NCBI RefSeq assembly: GCF_003721565.1
Contig: NZ_RJJE01000009.1
Location: 434,001-498,000, forward strand
From: Rufibacter immobilis
GTDB taxonomy: Bacteria; Bacteroidota; Bacteroidia; Cytophagales; Hymenobacteraceae
Direction of reading: 5' to 3'
DNA: 64,000 bases
In this document: positions 50,741 to 59,861 of the stretch, piece after piece
Position numbering within the stretch: position 1 is the stretch's first letter
Layout of the letters: every line of letters begins with the position of its first letter
Notes under the pieces: generated by a model
What the model saw: the letters and a program-made list of their open reading frames with translations, nothing else
The model's database searches: none
What the model was told of the DNA's origin: nothing
Position numbers and translations under genes: made by a program

Positions 50741-52078
50741 ATGAACAAGATCTATAAGAGGCTCAACCAGCTCTACCTTTCCCTTACCGGCAGCATTGCT
50801 CTTTGGCCTTCAGTTATTGCTTTAGGGTTTCTGTCTCTGGGCTTCTTCGCGCTTTATTTTGAGCGCACCGCATGGGGTATTTACCTGGAGAGGCACTTCC
50901 TTTCCCAGTTAAACAGCGAGCCGGAGAATGCCCGTATTGTCTTAACCACCATTGCCTCTGGCACCATCACATTAATGGTATTCAGTTTTTCAATGGTGAT
51001 GATTGTGTTAAGCCAAGCCACCTCAAACCTCACCCCCAGGGTAGTGCCTGGTCTTATCTCAGATAAAATGAACCAGGTAGTGCTGGGGGTGAATATAGGA
51101 ACCATTCTGTACACCCTCATTCTTCTCCTGAGCTTCAAACCGGGCGAAGATAACGCCAGCGTACCCATGATAGGTATTCTGCTGGGAGTATTGTTCTCCA
51201 TTTCATGCGTGGGCCTCTTTGTCTATTTTATCCATTCCATTTCCCGCGCTATAAAGCCAGATACTATTCTTACCCGTATTTACGGCATTACCCTGGCGGC
51301 CTTGGAGAAGGAAACCAAAGCCACTCAGGAAAATGAGGCTCTAAAACACTTCAAAGGCTCAGAGAGCTGGTTTGATGTGCAAAGCAAAGAAGGAGGCTAT
51401 CTGCGCCTGCTAGAACTGGAAAGCCTGAGCAAACTGGCGCAGAGAGAAGACCTTATTTTTGAGGTGGTGGTAACAATTGGGAAATTCATTGTGCCCGGTT
51501 TTCCGTTTTTACGCTCGAACCGCGATATACAGGACCAAGAGGCACTGCTGGACGAAATACAGGATTGTTTTGTGTTCTCTTTGGAGGAAGTGGTAAGTTC
51601 TGACTTTGAAAACGGACTTCGGCAAATAAGCGAGGTAGGGATAAAAGCCTTGAGTCCCGGCATTAATGATCCTGGCACCGCCATGGGTGCTCTTGACTTC
51701 CTTACCTTGCTCCTTATCCAGCGCATGAAGAGCATTACGCCTAGCTGTCTCTTAGACGAAAAACAGGAACTGCGAATCATCAAGCGCCCTACTCCCCTTG
51801 CGAAATTGCTCTACCAGTTCCTCACACCCATTCGGACCTATGGCAAAGGAGACGTGATGGTAGTGCGTAAGTTGCTCATGAGCCTTCAATACATGTTATA
51901 TGCAGATCAGCTTCAGAAAGCACACACCAACAGCTTACTGCAGCAGGTCCAGGTAATCAGAGATGATGCACACAGCACCGTTCAGAATCCAGCTGATAGG
52001 GCAGAAATAAACCATGTCCTCTCCGCCATCAATGCCTTGATTCCAGATCAGGCCAGTGGTATTACGCTTTTAACATAA
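50741..52078 (+). CDS. DUF2254 membrane protein
   Basis: Starting at the ATG at 50741 (MNKIYKRLNQLYLSLTGS) the protein has 445 residues. Four hydrophobic segments occupy residues 15-190, including IVLTTIASGTITLMVFSFSMVMIVLS with the family's well-kept LTTIASG motif. A soluble C-terminal part carries QISEVGIKALSPGINDPGTA, also typical. DUF2254 proteins are inner-membrane proteins of unknown function. It lies between the PycTM-like gene and the glycoside hydrolase gene, 18 bases before the latter, so cotranscription with the hydrolase is possible. Confidence 0.85.
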   Translation: MNKIYKRLNQLYLSLTGSIALWPSVIALGFLSLGFFALYFERTAWGIYLERHFLSQLNSEPENARIVLTTIASGTITLMVFSFSMVMIVLSQATSNLTPRVVPGLISDKMNQVVLGVNIGTILYTLILLLSFKPGEDNASVPMIGILLGVLFSISCVGLFVYFIHSISRAIKPDTILTRIYGITLAALEKETKATQENEALKHFKGSESWFDVQSKEGGYLRLLELESLSKLAQREDLIFEVVVTIGKFIVPGFPFLRSNRDIQDQEALLDEIQDCFVFSLEEVVSSDFENGLRQISEVGIKALSPGINDPGTAMGALDFLTLLLIQRMKSITPSCLLDEKQELRIIKRPTPLAKLLYQFLTPIRTYGKGDVMVVRKLLMSLQYMLYADQLQKAHTNSLLQQVQVIRDDAHSTVQNPADRAEINHVLSAINALIPDQASGITLLT

Positions 52079-52096
52079 TTCCTTTCTCCATTTACC

Positions 52097-53506
52097 ATGT
52101 CTTTCTCGCTCCCCTGGGTGCAAGTGGCCCCCAATGCTCCTTATTTCATGACCGAAGATGGTCTGCCCTGGACACCTGTTGGGCAGAATGACGCCATTAC
52201 CTGGCCCGAGCTGGAGGGCTTGTTCCGAAGGAAAAACCTGGCTGCCGTAGAAGAATACCTGGCGTACCTTTCCCAGCATGGGGTTACTTGCCTGCGCCTC
52301 ATGCTGGAGTATGCCCAGGTGGAGAATAGGTATTTTGAGAAACCAGTAGGAAAGTTTCAGCCTAACATGGTACGGCTCTGGGATGACCTCTTCGCCCTCT
52401 GCGCCAAACATGGGCTGCGCATCCTACTCACGCCCTTTGACACGTTCTGGATGTGGATACGCTGGAAACACCACCCCTACAACAAGAACCTGGGGGGTCC
52501 CTGTGCCGCGCGCGGCCAGTGGCTTCTCTGCCCAGACACCATGGCCGCCATTAAAGCGAGGCTCAGCTTTGTGGTAGAACGTTGGGGTGGCAGCGGCGTA
52601 CTCTTTGCCTGGGACCTCTGGAACGAGATGCACCCCGCCCACATGGGCAACAGCTCGGTGCGTTTCTCTGAAGTGGCCACTGAGTTAAGCCAGCACGTGC
52701 GTGAATTGGAACTACGCTTGTACGGGCGTTCCCATCCGCAGACGGTGTCTATCTTCGGGCCCATCCTGCACACGCACCCAGACGTGGCCGACACCATTTT
52801 CCGGCATCCGTCGCTGGATTTTGCCAGTACGCACTTCTATGATGCCACCACCATTGATTATCCTAAAAACACCATTGACTCGGCCATAAAAGTGGGGGAA
52901 CTGGTACGGGAAGCACTGGAACACGCCCCCCAGAACCGTCCTTTCTTTGACAGTGAGCATGGCCCCATCCATCTGTTCAAAGACCGAAAGCACACCTTGG
53001 CCCCAGCGTTTGACGATGAATATTTCAGGCACATCCAGTGGGCGCACCTGGCCTCCGGCGGGGCCGGCGGTGGTATGCGATGGCCTAACCGTCACCCGCA
53101 CACCTTAACGTCCGGCATGCGGATGGCCCAAAAGAACATGGCAGGCTTTCTGGAATTGATTCACTGGCCCAACTTTCGGCGTAAAAACCTGAACTATGAA
53201 ATAAAAGTCTCTGAACCGGCTTTCGCGGTTTTCGGCTCCGCCGATGACCAGCAGGCTGTGGTGTGGCTCTTACGCACCGATGCGCTTTACCAGCGGAAAC
53301 GGCTCATGAACCCTGCTGCCTCGCCGCTCTGGGTAGAGGTACAGATTCCCGGCCTGGCGGCAGGACGCTACCGCGTGACCACCTGGAACACATTGCTAGG
53401 GAATCAGCAGGAACAGTTTGAAACTCAAGCAACCGAGGCAATCTGCCGCTTTACGGTAAAAGAAGTAACAACAGACCTGGCCATGGCCGTGAGCAAGCTC
53501 CCTTGA
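52097..53506 (+). CDS. Cytosolic glycoside hydrolase (GH5/cellulase-superfamily type)
   Basis: The 469-residue protein lacks a signal peptide. A (beta/alpha)8 hydrolase domain covers about residues 20-370: LRLMLEYAQ, LTPFDTFWMW, LFAWDLWNEMHP with the acid/base Glu177, STHFYDATTID and RPFFDSEHGP with the nucleophile Glu near 288. A beta-rich C-terminal domain (about 380-469) follows. This layout resembles GH5-type mannanases or glucanases. A cytosolic location next to glycosyltransferases argues for trimming or recycling of an internally made glycoside rather than for plant polymer digestion (inference). It is the last gene of the region. Confidence 0.82.
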   Translation: MSFSLPWVQVAPNAPYFMTEDGLPWTPVGQNDAITWPELEGLFRRKNLAAVEEYLAYLSQHGVTCLRLMLEYAQVENRYFEKPVGKFQPNMVRLWDDLFALCAKHGLRILLTPFDTFWMWIRWKHHPYNKNLGGPCAARGQWLLCPDTMAAIKARLSFVVERWGGSGVLFAWDLWNEMHPAHMGNSSVRFSEVATELSQHVRELELRLYGRSHPQTVSIFGPILHTHPDVADTIFRHPSLDFASTHFYDATTIDYPKNTIDSAIKVGELVREALEHAPQNRPFFDSEHGPIHLFKDRKHTLAPAFDDEYFRHIQWAHLASGGAGGGMRWPNRHPHTLTSGMRMAQKNMAGFLELIHWPNFRRKNLNYEIKVSEPAFAVFGSADDQQAVVWLLRTDALYQRKRLMNPAASPLWVEVQIPGLAAGRYRVTTWNTLLGNQQEQFETQATEAICRFTVKEVTTDLAMAVSKLP

Positions 53507-53553
53507 GGCGTAGGTGGTTGAACGCTTGGCGGTGAAACTTGAAGAAGGAAAGG

Positions 53554-53838
53554 TTACAGAAAAGCATGGACCAACTCCTCCCATTCGGCCTGCAAAGAAA
53601 CAGAAGGTCTGGTTTTACCGGCGCGCCTGTACCAGTAATCTGCATTCCAGAGGTCGCCTTCTTTGCGGTGCAGGTAAGCGTGAATCCAGGCGGCGTTTGT
53701 ATCTGGCAAATCCTGAATAAGTTCATGGGCTTTCTCCCATTGCCCCCGGGCCTCCTGCCACAAAGCCTGCAGATAAACCGAAGCCTCCTGAGGAAGTGTC
53801 TGCTTGTTAATGCTCTTTTGAAAAGCGGCAAAATCCAT
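53554..53838 (-). CDS. Small conserved protein of unknown function
   Basis: The product has 94 residues. It starts MDFAAFQKSINKQTLPQEAS and contains WIHAYLHRKEGDLWNADYWY, a motif I know from small Bacteroidota proteins of unknown role. The sequence looks all-helical (LQALWQEARGQWEKAHELI), similar to a single TPR-like repeat pair. It has no signal peptide. It stands alone on the minus strand, with a degenerate palindrome (53867-53906) upstream. Confidence 0.7.
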   Translation of the reverse strand: MDFAAFQKSINKQTLPQEASVYLQALWQEARGQWEKAHELIQDLPDTNAAWIHAYLHRKEGDLWNADYWYRRAGKTRPSVSLQAEWEELVHAFL

Positions 53839-53962
53839 AACCCATATACGCTGAAGAACGGCAAAACTGTTTTGGGGCTGTTTTCAGAAAAACGGCTCCT
53901 AAACGCAATAGAGGCTTTAAAAAAGAAGGTAGCTGCAATGAACCTTCCTTTTACAAATATTA

Positions 53963-54490
53963 CTATTCTTCCTTTTCCCCTTCCTGAAACCAGCTGGCGT
54001 ACATCACGTAATTGTCGGCGGTTTTGGCCATTCCGGCGATTTGTTCTGGTGTGAGGGCTTTTACTTTCTTGGCAGGCACACCCGCGTAGATGTGGCCGCT
54101 CTCGCAGACGGTATTTTCCAGCACCACCGCCCCGGCCGCCACAATGCAATGCTGTTGCACCACCGCGTTGTCCATGACAATGGCACCCATGCCAATGAGC
54201 ACGTTGTCTTCTACGGTGCAGCCGTGTACCAGCGCGTTGTGCCCAATGCTCACATTACTGCCAATGGTGGTGGGTGCTTTCTGGTACGTGCAGTGAATGA
54301 CCGCCCCATCCTGAATATTGGTCTTGTTCCCGATGCGGATGCGGTGCACATCTCCCCTGATCACGGCATTGAACCACACAGTACACTGGTCGCCCAGCAC
54401 CACATCACCCACAATGGTAGCATTGGGCGCCACAAAACAATCTTGGCCAATGGTGGGGTGAATACCTTTCACAGGAAGTAATAGCGCCAT
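53963..54490 (-). CDS. Gamma-class carbonic anhydrase family protein
   Basis: The protein of 175 residues is built of left-handed beta-helix hexapeptide repeats: VAPNATIVGDVVLGDQCTVW, IRIGNKTNIQDGAVIHCTYQ, VSIGHNALVHGCTVEDNVLI and so on. Histidines at DGAVIHC, IGHNALVHG fit the trimeric zinc/iron site. The family includes carbonic anhydrases, YrdA and acetyltransferase relatives, so enzymatic activity is likely but not certain. It is monocistronic. Confidence 0.88.
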   Translation of the reverse strand: MALLLPVKGIHPTIGQDCFVAPNATIVGDVVLGDQCTVWFNAVIRGDVHRIRIGNKTNIQDGAVIHCTYQKAPTTIGSNVSIGHNALVHGCTVEDNVLIGMGAIVMDNAVVQQHCIVAAGAVVLENTVCESGHIYAGVPAKKVKALTPEQIAGMAKTADNYVMYASWFQEGEKEE

Positions 54491-54559
54491 AGTTTTTTAA
54501 TTAGGAATTAGGAATGAACCAAAGATAGGAAGTGTGGCGGAAAAGCTGTCTTTGCCGGG

Positions 54560-54605
54560 TTCCTGTTTCGGGCCTGTTTTTCTGAAAACAGGCCCGAAAC
54601 AGGAA
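54560..54605. repeat. Perfect palindrome with covaried arms (TCCTGTTTCGGGCCTG)
   Basis: TTCCTGTTTCGGGCCTGTTT(T), TCTG, then the exact reverse complement. It is about 70 bases upstream of the carbonic anhydrase start. Confidence 0.9.
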
Positions 54606-54730
54606 AGGATTCCTCCCCTCCTTCCGGATAGAAACCCCTTAAAGTTAAGTGAATGAAATCTGAAGTTCTGTTTTCGGCTTGATTTCAGAAAAACACCCTC
54701 TAAATGCAAACTTCGCCTTTTGAATTTGAG

Positions 54731-54773
54731 CTACGTGATACTTGATATGCGCTACCTGATACGACCTCAAGAC
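54731..54773. repeat. Degenerate CTACGTGATACTTGATATG repeat
   Basis: This is an inverted relative of the stretch after dnaE (18277-18308). It overlaps the stop codon of the radical SAM gene. Confidence 0.45.
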
Positions 54774-55747
54774 AGCATCTTCTTCCAGGTGCCTTTGCGG
54801 AGGTTGTATTTGAGGGTGCTGGGCAGGGCTTTCCACCAGTAAGAATTTAGCTCCACCGCAAAACTGGGTTGCATGTAGCAGTTGATGGTGCAGCCTTCGC
54901 AGGCGGGCAGGCGGCCTTCCAAGGCAATGAGTTGTTTTACTTCTTCAGATTTGTACAGCGCGTACAGCTTTCCGTTAATCGGGAATTTCTGTGCGCCCAA
55001 GTGGTAACAAGGTAGCACCAACTCATTCTCCGGGGATATCACCAGAGTGGTGCTGGCGGCTTTGCAGACCGGATTGTTTATGTGGTTGCCGCCGTCTTTC
55101 CGCAGCTGAATGAAAGCTTCGTTTAGGTACACCAATTTCTGTTTGCTGAACTTGACAAGATAATCCAGTTCTTCCGCTGAAAGCTGCTCGCCGGTCTCCA
55201 CCTGGTTGTACTCAAAGGCAGGGTTCAGAAGCAGCATCAGGTTGTTGGGCACACAGATCTCCTCATACACCCGCTCTATCTGGGACAGGTTGTGTTTGAA
55301 AACGGTGAAGAGGATATCGGGGCGCTCGCCTAGGCTTTTGGCCACTTCTATAGACTGCAGCACAAAATCAAAGCAGGCCACACCCCGGCCGGTGTCATGC
55401 TCAGTTTTATCGGCGGAGTCCAGCGAGAAGTGCAGCATGTCTACCTTGCCCTTCAGCCGCTCGGCCCACTTGGGGTACAACAGTCCGTTGGTGGTGAGGG
55501 TGGTGATGAAGCCCAATTCCTGCGCCACTTCCAGAAACTGGTCTATCTGCCGGTGCAGCAGGGGTTCGCCGCCCGTAAAGTCAATCACATTCACGCCCAG
55601 CTTGCGCAAATCCGTGAGGTTCTGCCGCACGTCTTCCAGCTGAATATACGGCGATGGCTTCTCCCAAATGTCACAGAACGAGCATTTTGCGTTGCAGCGG
55701 TACGTCACGTAGTAATTGGCCAGAACGGGATGATGGATTAAGCGCAT
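54767..55747 (-). CDS. Radical SAM protein with SPASM-like C-terminal cysteines
   Basis: The 326-residue protein has the radical-SAM cluster motif CNAKCSFC near residues 18-25, followed by the GGEP motif in IDFTGGEPLLHR and the beta-strand motif TTNGLLYP. A cysteine set at the C-terminus (VCKAAS, PCYHLG, CEGCTINCYM) suggests an auxiliary iron-sulfur cluster of the SPASM/Twitch type. The last 30 residues are basic. No peptide precursor or partner is next to it, so the substrate is unknown. Its start ATG is near a gap that holds only repeats. Confidence 0.87.
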   Translation of the reverse strand: MRLIHHPVLANYYVTYRCNAKCSFCDIWEKPSPYIQLEDVRQNLTDLRKLGVNVIDFTGGEPLLHRQIDQFLEVAQELGFITTLTTNGLLYPKWAERLKGKVDMLHFSLDSADKTEHDTGRGVACFDFVLQSIEVAKSLGERPDILFTVFKHNLSQIERVYEEICVPNNLMLLLNPAFEYNQVETGEQLSAEELDYLVKFSKQKLVYLNEAFIQLRKDGGNHINNPVCKAASTTLVISPENELVLPCYHLGAQKFPINGKLYALYKSEEVKQLIALEGRLPACEGCTINCYMQPSFAVELNSYWWKALPSTLKYNLRKGTWKKMLS

Positions 55748-55915
55748 GCGAATTTTCTAAACGGAATGCCTCGGCTCCTGCAAGGTACGCATTGCTTACG
55801 GAATTAAGGCGAAGCGGATGGTACACCTGTTATAATAGCGCACCTGTTTTTAGCCTGTTTTCAGAAAAATAGCCCCTAAATGCCTTCAACAGTTAAAACC
55901 AGCAGGAGCTTCTGC

Positions 55916-56056
55916 GTCCCCCATTGAAGGGGGTAGGGGGATGATAAAGACGGTTGAACAACTATCAGCTTCAACTAAGGGGAATAGAAAAAATGATCCT
56001 CGGGAATGTTTAACTCTGCACGAGTAGTCATCCCCCTACCCCCTTCAAAGGGGGAC
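55916..56056. mobile_element. Paired G/C-rich inverted repeats (MITE-like)
   Basis: The left arm GTCCCCCATTGAAGGGGGTA (55916 on, continuing GGGGGATGATAAAGAC) and the right arm CATCCCCCTACCCCCTTCAA (56029 on) are inverted relatives with about 77 bases between. The gap 55748-56191 also contains imperfect palindromes at about 55850 and 56082 and nothing else that I can see. Confidence 0.65.
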
Positions 56057-56148
56057 GGAATGCGTGAAATCTGTTTTCCGTTTTAAACCTATTTTTAAAA
56101 CACCAGCCTAAAAACGCATTAGCAGAATATCCCCTCTCCGAAGCAAGG

Positions 56149-56186
56149 CGTTTAGGGGCTGATTTCGGAAAAACAGCCCCTAAACG
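56149..56186. repeat. 3'-end palindrome after the TonB receptor gene
   Basis: CGTTTAGGGGCTGATTTCGG, then AAAAACAGCCCCTAAACG. It ends six bases from the stop codon. Confidence 0.85.
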
Positions 56187-56191
56187 GTAAC

Positions 56192-58639
56192 TTAAAACTC
56201 CAGCACAAACCCAATGGTAGGCAAAAACGTCACGTCATCCTCGTCCAAAATCAATGGAATGGCGTTGCTGCCGTTGGGTTGCAGCGGCTGGCCGTCTGTA
56301 GTGGCGAAACCGGTGTTATCTGCGGTGCGCTTGAACGTGTACTGCGGTAAGGACGGACCTTTGAACCGGAAGATGTTCTGGATGTCTACATACAGGTCCA
56401 GGGTGGTGCGTTTGTAGTTCCATTTCTTGTCCAGGCGTACGTCCAGCTGCTGGAAGGAGCGCAGCCGAAGCGTGTTCAGGCGGTCATAGTCCAGCAGACC
56501 GGTGCCCAGCGAGGCGTAGTTCTGTTGCGAGGCCTCCAGGTCAAACGGCGTGTAGGGCGAGCCTCCGGCGAAGCGGTATTTCCCGCCCAGTTCCCAGTTT
56601 TTACCGAACTGCCAGCCCAGCAACGCCGACACCAGATGCCGGTTGTCCCACGCCGAGGCGATGTAGTTGTCATTATTCAGGCCGGTAAACTCACTGCGCA
56701 CCAAGGTGTAGGAGAACAGCCCATACAGACCGCGGGTGAGCTTCTGCTGGAAAAAGAATTCGGCCCCGTAAGCCCGACCTTTGCCTAAGCTCGCCACGGC
56801 CTCGTTCCCAATCGCCCCGAACTCAATGCCCTGATTCGCCAGAGAAACGCCGTCACGCAAAGAAACCGGGTAATTGCCGTAGCGTTTGTAGAAACCTTCC
56901 ACGGTGAGGCGGTTGGCAATGGACGGCAAAAACTCCACGCCGGCCACGTAGTGCGTGGACTTGATGTAGTCGCTGTTTTTATTGGCGTAGGCACCGGCGG
57001 CATCTTTGTAGCCCAGCACCGTGTAAATAGGCAGCCGGTAATACGTGCCCACCGAGGCGTTCAGTTTCCAGCGTTCGGCAAGGGCGTAAGAGGCAGACGC
57101 CCGCGGCGAAAGCGTCTCCAGTGGGTTGTTGCCATCGGTGGTGAACGAGTTCATATCGGAGCGCACGCCCAAGGAAAGGCTCAGCTTGTCCTGCCAAAAG
57201 CTCCTAGAGGCCTGCCCGTACACGCCGTAGCGGAAGAAATTTAAATCGGTGTCGAAATCCAGCACCACGCGGGGCTGCACCACGGCACCGTTCTGGTCCC
57301 GCACTTCCTGCCGTATCTGGCTGAAGAAGTCATTGGTATAGCCCACGTACTGGCCAATGGCACCGTACGAGAACTTCCAACTGCCCACAAACTTGTTCAC
57401 GTCTACCCGCAGCTTGTTCTCCTTTTCCTGCGACCGCGCCTTGAGCACCCTCCTGGATTCATCCCCGTACTGCGCGTCCTCAAAGCGGTCCAGGCGGTTC
57501 TCAAACACGTTTCGGCTGAGAGACACTTGCACAAAACCGTTCTCCAAAGAGCGTTTCAAACTCGCCCCCACCGTGTAATTCCACTGGTTAATGAGCGGGT
57601 TAGACCGCAGCGCGTATTCTTTCTCCGGCGAAGACTCTTTGGGCACCGCGAAACTGAAATCGTCAATAGCGCCAATACCCAAGGCCGTGAGGGTGGTTTT
57701 AGAATCCAACTGGTGCGTGACCTTGTACTGGAAATCCCAGTAATTAGGCCTGATGGGTAAATCGATGGCTTTGAACAGCAACTGCAAATAAGAACGGCGC
57801 GCCGAAGCCAGGAACGTGGTCTTAGGCGCGAGCGGACCTTCCAGCGTAGCGGCCAACTCCGTCGCGCTCAGGCGCACGTTGCCCTGCAGGCGGTCGGGGT
57901 TGCCGTCACGCTGCCTAAACTGGAACACGCTGGAGAGGGCATTGTCATAGCGGGCATCAAAGGCGCTGGTGCTCAGGGTCACGTCCTCAATAAACGACAC
58001 GTTCAAGATACCCTGCGGACCGCCGCTGCTGCCCTGCGTGGAGAAGTGGTTGATGACCGGAATCTCAATTCCATCCAGGAAAAAGACGTTCTCGCCGGGC
58101 CCGCCGCCCCTGATCACGATGTCGTTTCTAAAACCGGCTCCCGTGCTGCCCGCCCCGGCCACGCCCGGCAACGTCTGAATTACGCGGGAAATATCAAAAT
58201 TCCCGCCGGGGTTGCTCTTGATTTCCTCGCTGCTCAGACTTTGAATGGATAAAGGGGTTTCAATGGAAGCCGCCCTGATGGAACGGTCTACGGTAATGTT
58301 CACTTCCTGCAACCGGTTCTGGCTGGGCGTAAGCTCCAGGTTCAGGGTGAGGGCGTTGCCCGAAGTCACCGGCACATTATACCGGGTCACCGGCTCGTAA
58401 CCCAGAAAAGAAGCCCTGATGTTGTAACTGCCGGTGGGCACATTCTCCAGCCGGTAACGGCCCTGCGCGTCGGTAGCGGCGGCAATGGTGGTAGCCTCCA
58501 GCGCCACAGTAGCGCCAATGACCGGTTCCTGGGTATTTCTATCGCGCACTACACCCGTGATTCTACCCGTGCTCTGGGCCTGCACCTGAAATGACACGAA
58601 GAAAAGCAGTGTGTAGAAAAGCGTATAAAATTTAGCCAT
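56192..58639 (-). CDS. TonB-dependent outer-membrane receptor with carboxypeptidase-like N-terminal domain
   Basis: The 815-residue protein has a signal peptide (KFYTLFYTLLFFVSFQVQAQ). A carboxypeptidase-regulatory-like domain follows (about 24-110: GRITGVVRDRNTQEPVIGAT), then a plug domain (RVIQTLPGVAGAGSTGAGFR, VIRGGGPGENVFFLDG) and a beta barrel to the C-terminal FVLEF. It imports a large nutrient such as a siderophore or peptide across the outer membrane, driven by TonB. It is not a SusC/RagA type and has no SusD neighbour. The substrate is not revealed. It is monocistronic. Confidence 0.92.
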   Translation of the reverse strand: MAKFYTLFYTLLFFVSFQVQAQSTGRITGVVRDRNTQEPVIGATVALEATTIAAATDAQGRYRLENVPTGSYNIRASFLGYEPVTRYNVPVTSGNALTLNLELTPSQNRLQEVNITVDRSIRAASIETPLSIQSLSSEEIKSNPGGNFDISRVIQTLPGVAGAGSTGAGFRNDIVIRGGGPGENVFFLDGIEIPVINHFSTQGSSGGPQGILNVSFIEDVTLSTSAFDARYDNALSSVFQFRQRDGNPDRLQGNVRLSATELAATLEGPLAPKTTFLASARRSYLQLLFKAIDLPIRPNYWDFQYKVTHQLDSKTTLTALGIGAIDDFSFAVPKESSPEKEYALRSNPLINQWNYTVGASLKRSLENGFVQVSLSRNVFENRLDRFEDAQYGDESRRVLKARSQEKENKLRVDVNKFVGSWKFSYGAIGQYVGYTNDFFSQIRQEVRDQNGAVVQPRVVLDFDTDLNFFRYGVYGQASRSFWQDKLSLSLGVRSDMNSFTTDGNNPLETLSPRASASYALAERWKLNASVGTYYRLPIYTVLGYKDAAGAYANKNSDYIKSTHYVAGVEFLPSIANRLTVEGFYKRYGNYPVSLRDGVSLANQGIEFGAIGNEAVASLGKGRAYGAEFFFQQKLTRGLYGLFSYTLVRSEFTGLNNDNYIASAWDNRHLVSALLGWQFGKNWELGGKYRFAGGSPYTPFDLEASQQNYASLGTGLLDYDRLNTLRLRSFQQLDVRLDKKWNYKRTTLDLYVDIQNIFRFKGPSLPQYTFKRTADNTGFATTDGQPLQPNGSNAIPLILDEDDVTFLPTIGFVLEF

Positions 58640-58717
58640 GTTACGGTAAAGAAAGGTCTTGACGTTTCAGGATGCAAACCAGCAACGCCTGGTTTTGTTT
58701 TACGAGGAAGAATGATT

Positions 58718-58759
58718 GCCGTTTTTGGCGTTAATTCTGAAAAGGACGCCAAAAACGGC
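58718..58759. repeat. Palindrome with covaried arms (GCCGTTTTTGGCGT)
   Basis: GCCGTTTTTGGCGT, a 14-base T/A-rich centre, then ACGCCAAAAACGGC. A further arm variant that keeps base pairing. Confidence 0.8.
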
Positions 58760-58793
58760 TGCCCTTATGCTCATATCTGCTCTGCTGATGTAG

Positions 58794-58944
58794 AACCCAC
58801 CCCTACCCCTCCCAGGAGGGGAATCCTGCACGAGTAATGTATAACGACCTTCTTCTTCATCCTACATCTAGAGGCGTTTTTACCGCATTCATTTCAAAGC
58901 GCATTACAGGAGAACTCCCCTCCTGGGAGGGGGTGGGGTGGGTT
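58794..58944. mobile_element. Paired G/C-rich inverted repeats (MITE-like)
   Basis: AACCCACCCCTACCCCTCCC (58794 on) and TCCCCTCCTGGGAGGGGGTG (58916 on, continuing GGGTGGGTT) are inverted relatives of the family, about 94 bases apart. The gap 58640-59047 otherwise holds only two palindromes (58718-58759 and 59005-59045). Confidence 0.6.
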
Positions 58945-59004
58945 TGCGCGCATTCAATTAGCACCATGACAGCTACCTCTATAATGCGGCTCCCAAGGCA
59001 ACTC

Positions 59005-59045
59005 CTGTTTTAGGTCTGTTTTCGCAAAAACGGCCGCTAAACGGA
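59005..59045. repeat. Imperfect 3'-end palindrome after the endonuclease III gene
   Basis: CCTGTTTTAGGTCTGTTTTC, then GCAAAAACGGCCGCTAAACG. It ends about three bases from the stop of the minus-strand gene. Confidence 0.65.
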
Positions 59046-59047
59046 AT

Positions 59048-59755
59048 TCATTGGTCAATCCCCTTGCTGCGTACCTCGGCATAATAATTACACAGGTTCT
59101 GCAGCACGCACACTTCGCACTTGGGGGCGCGCCAGGTGCAGATTTTCTGACCGTGTTTGAGCATATGGCGGTGCAGGTTGTAGAGCACCAGCGCGTCTTT
59201 GGGCAGCAGGTCCAGCAGAATCTGGTGGGCTTTCTCATGAGTGACTTTGGCCCCAATGAGCCCCACCCGCTGACTAATGCGGTGCACGTGCGTGTCTACC
59301 GGAAACACCGGTTTATGGAAGTTGAACAGCAGCACCAGCGTGGCAGTCTTCAGCCCCACCCCGGGCAGCGCCATGAGCCAGTCCATGGCTGTCTCCACCT
59401 CCATCTCCCGCAAAAAATCAAGATTGTAATCTGGGTGGTCGACCTGAATAATTTTTAAAGCTTTCTGGATGTTGAGCGCCTTGGCACCGGGGAACTCGGC
59501 CGGGGCCAGAGCTTCAGTCAGTTCGTCTACGGGGGCATTGATCACTTCTTCCCAGGTGGGGAACTTCTCCAGCATCTGGAAATACGCCTTCTCCTCGTTG
59601 GCGTGGGTGGTGCGGTGCGAGAGCATGGTGGAAATGAGCTCGCGCATGGGGTCGCGGCGCGGATGGCCCGAGAGATGACCGAAAACTTCATTTAACCGTA
59701 TATGAACTTGCCATATTTTTTCTGCCGGAGGAAGTTGCTGCTGAGCGTCAGCCAT
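59048..59755 (-). CDS. Endonuclease III family DNA glycosylase
   Basis: The 235-residue cytosolic enzyme has the helix-hairpin-helix motif LPGVGLKTATLVL with the catalytic Lys, and the catalytic Asp in PVDTHVHRIS. The iron-sulfur motif is present as C-x6-C-x2-C-x5-C near the end (CTWRAPKCEVCVLQNLC). Such enzymes remove oxidised pyrimidines and cleave abasic sites. The usual N-terminal start is short here (ADAQQQLPPAEK), so it may belong to a subgroup related to Nth rather than the main Nth. Confidence 0.88.
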   Translation of the reverse strand: MADAQQQLPPAEKIWQVHIRLNEVFGHLSGHPRRDPMRELISTMLSHRTTHANEEKAYFQMLEKFPTWEEVINAPVDELTEALAPAEFPGAKALNIQKALKIIQVDHPDYNLDFLREMEVETAMDWLMALPGVGLKTATLVLLFNFHKPVFPVDTHVHRISQRVGLIGAKVTHEKAHQILLDLLPKDALVLYNLHRHMLKHGQKICTWRAPKCEVCVLQNLCNYYAEVRSKGIDQ

Positions 59756-59861
59756 AGTCTGTGATTTTTCCTCTAAACGCGCCCCCCTTGGTAAAGTTTA
59801 CGCAAGAACGCTGTTTCAATCTTCGTGCATTAAGAATGGTTATAAGCCTTACCCCATTGCT

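Noticed and set aside
49960-52078. Complete Pycsar defence system with the DUF2254 gene as partner
   Set aside because: DUF2254 shows no cyclase residues and no cyclase ORF is adjacent, so only an orphan effector-like protein can be claimed.
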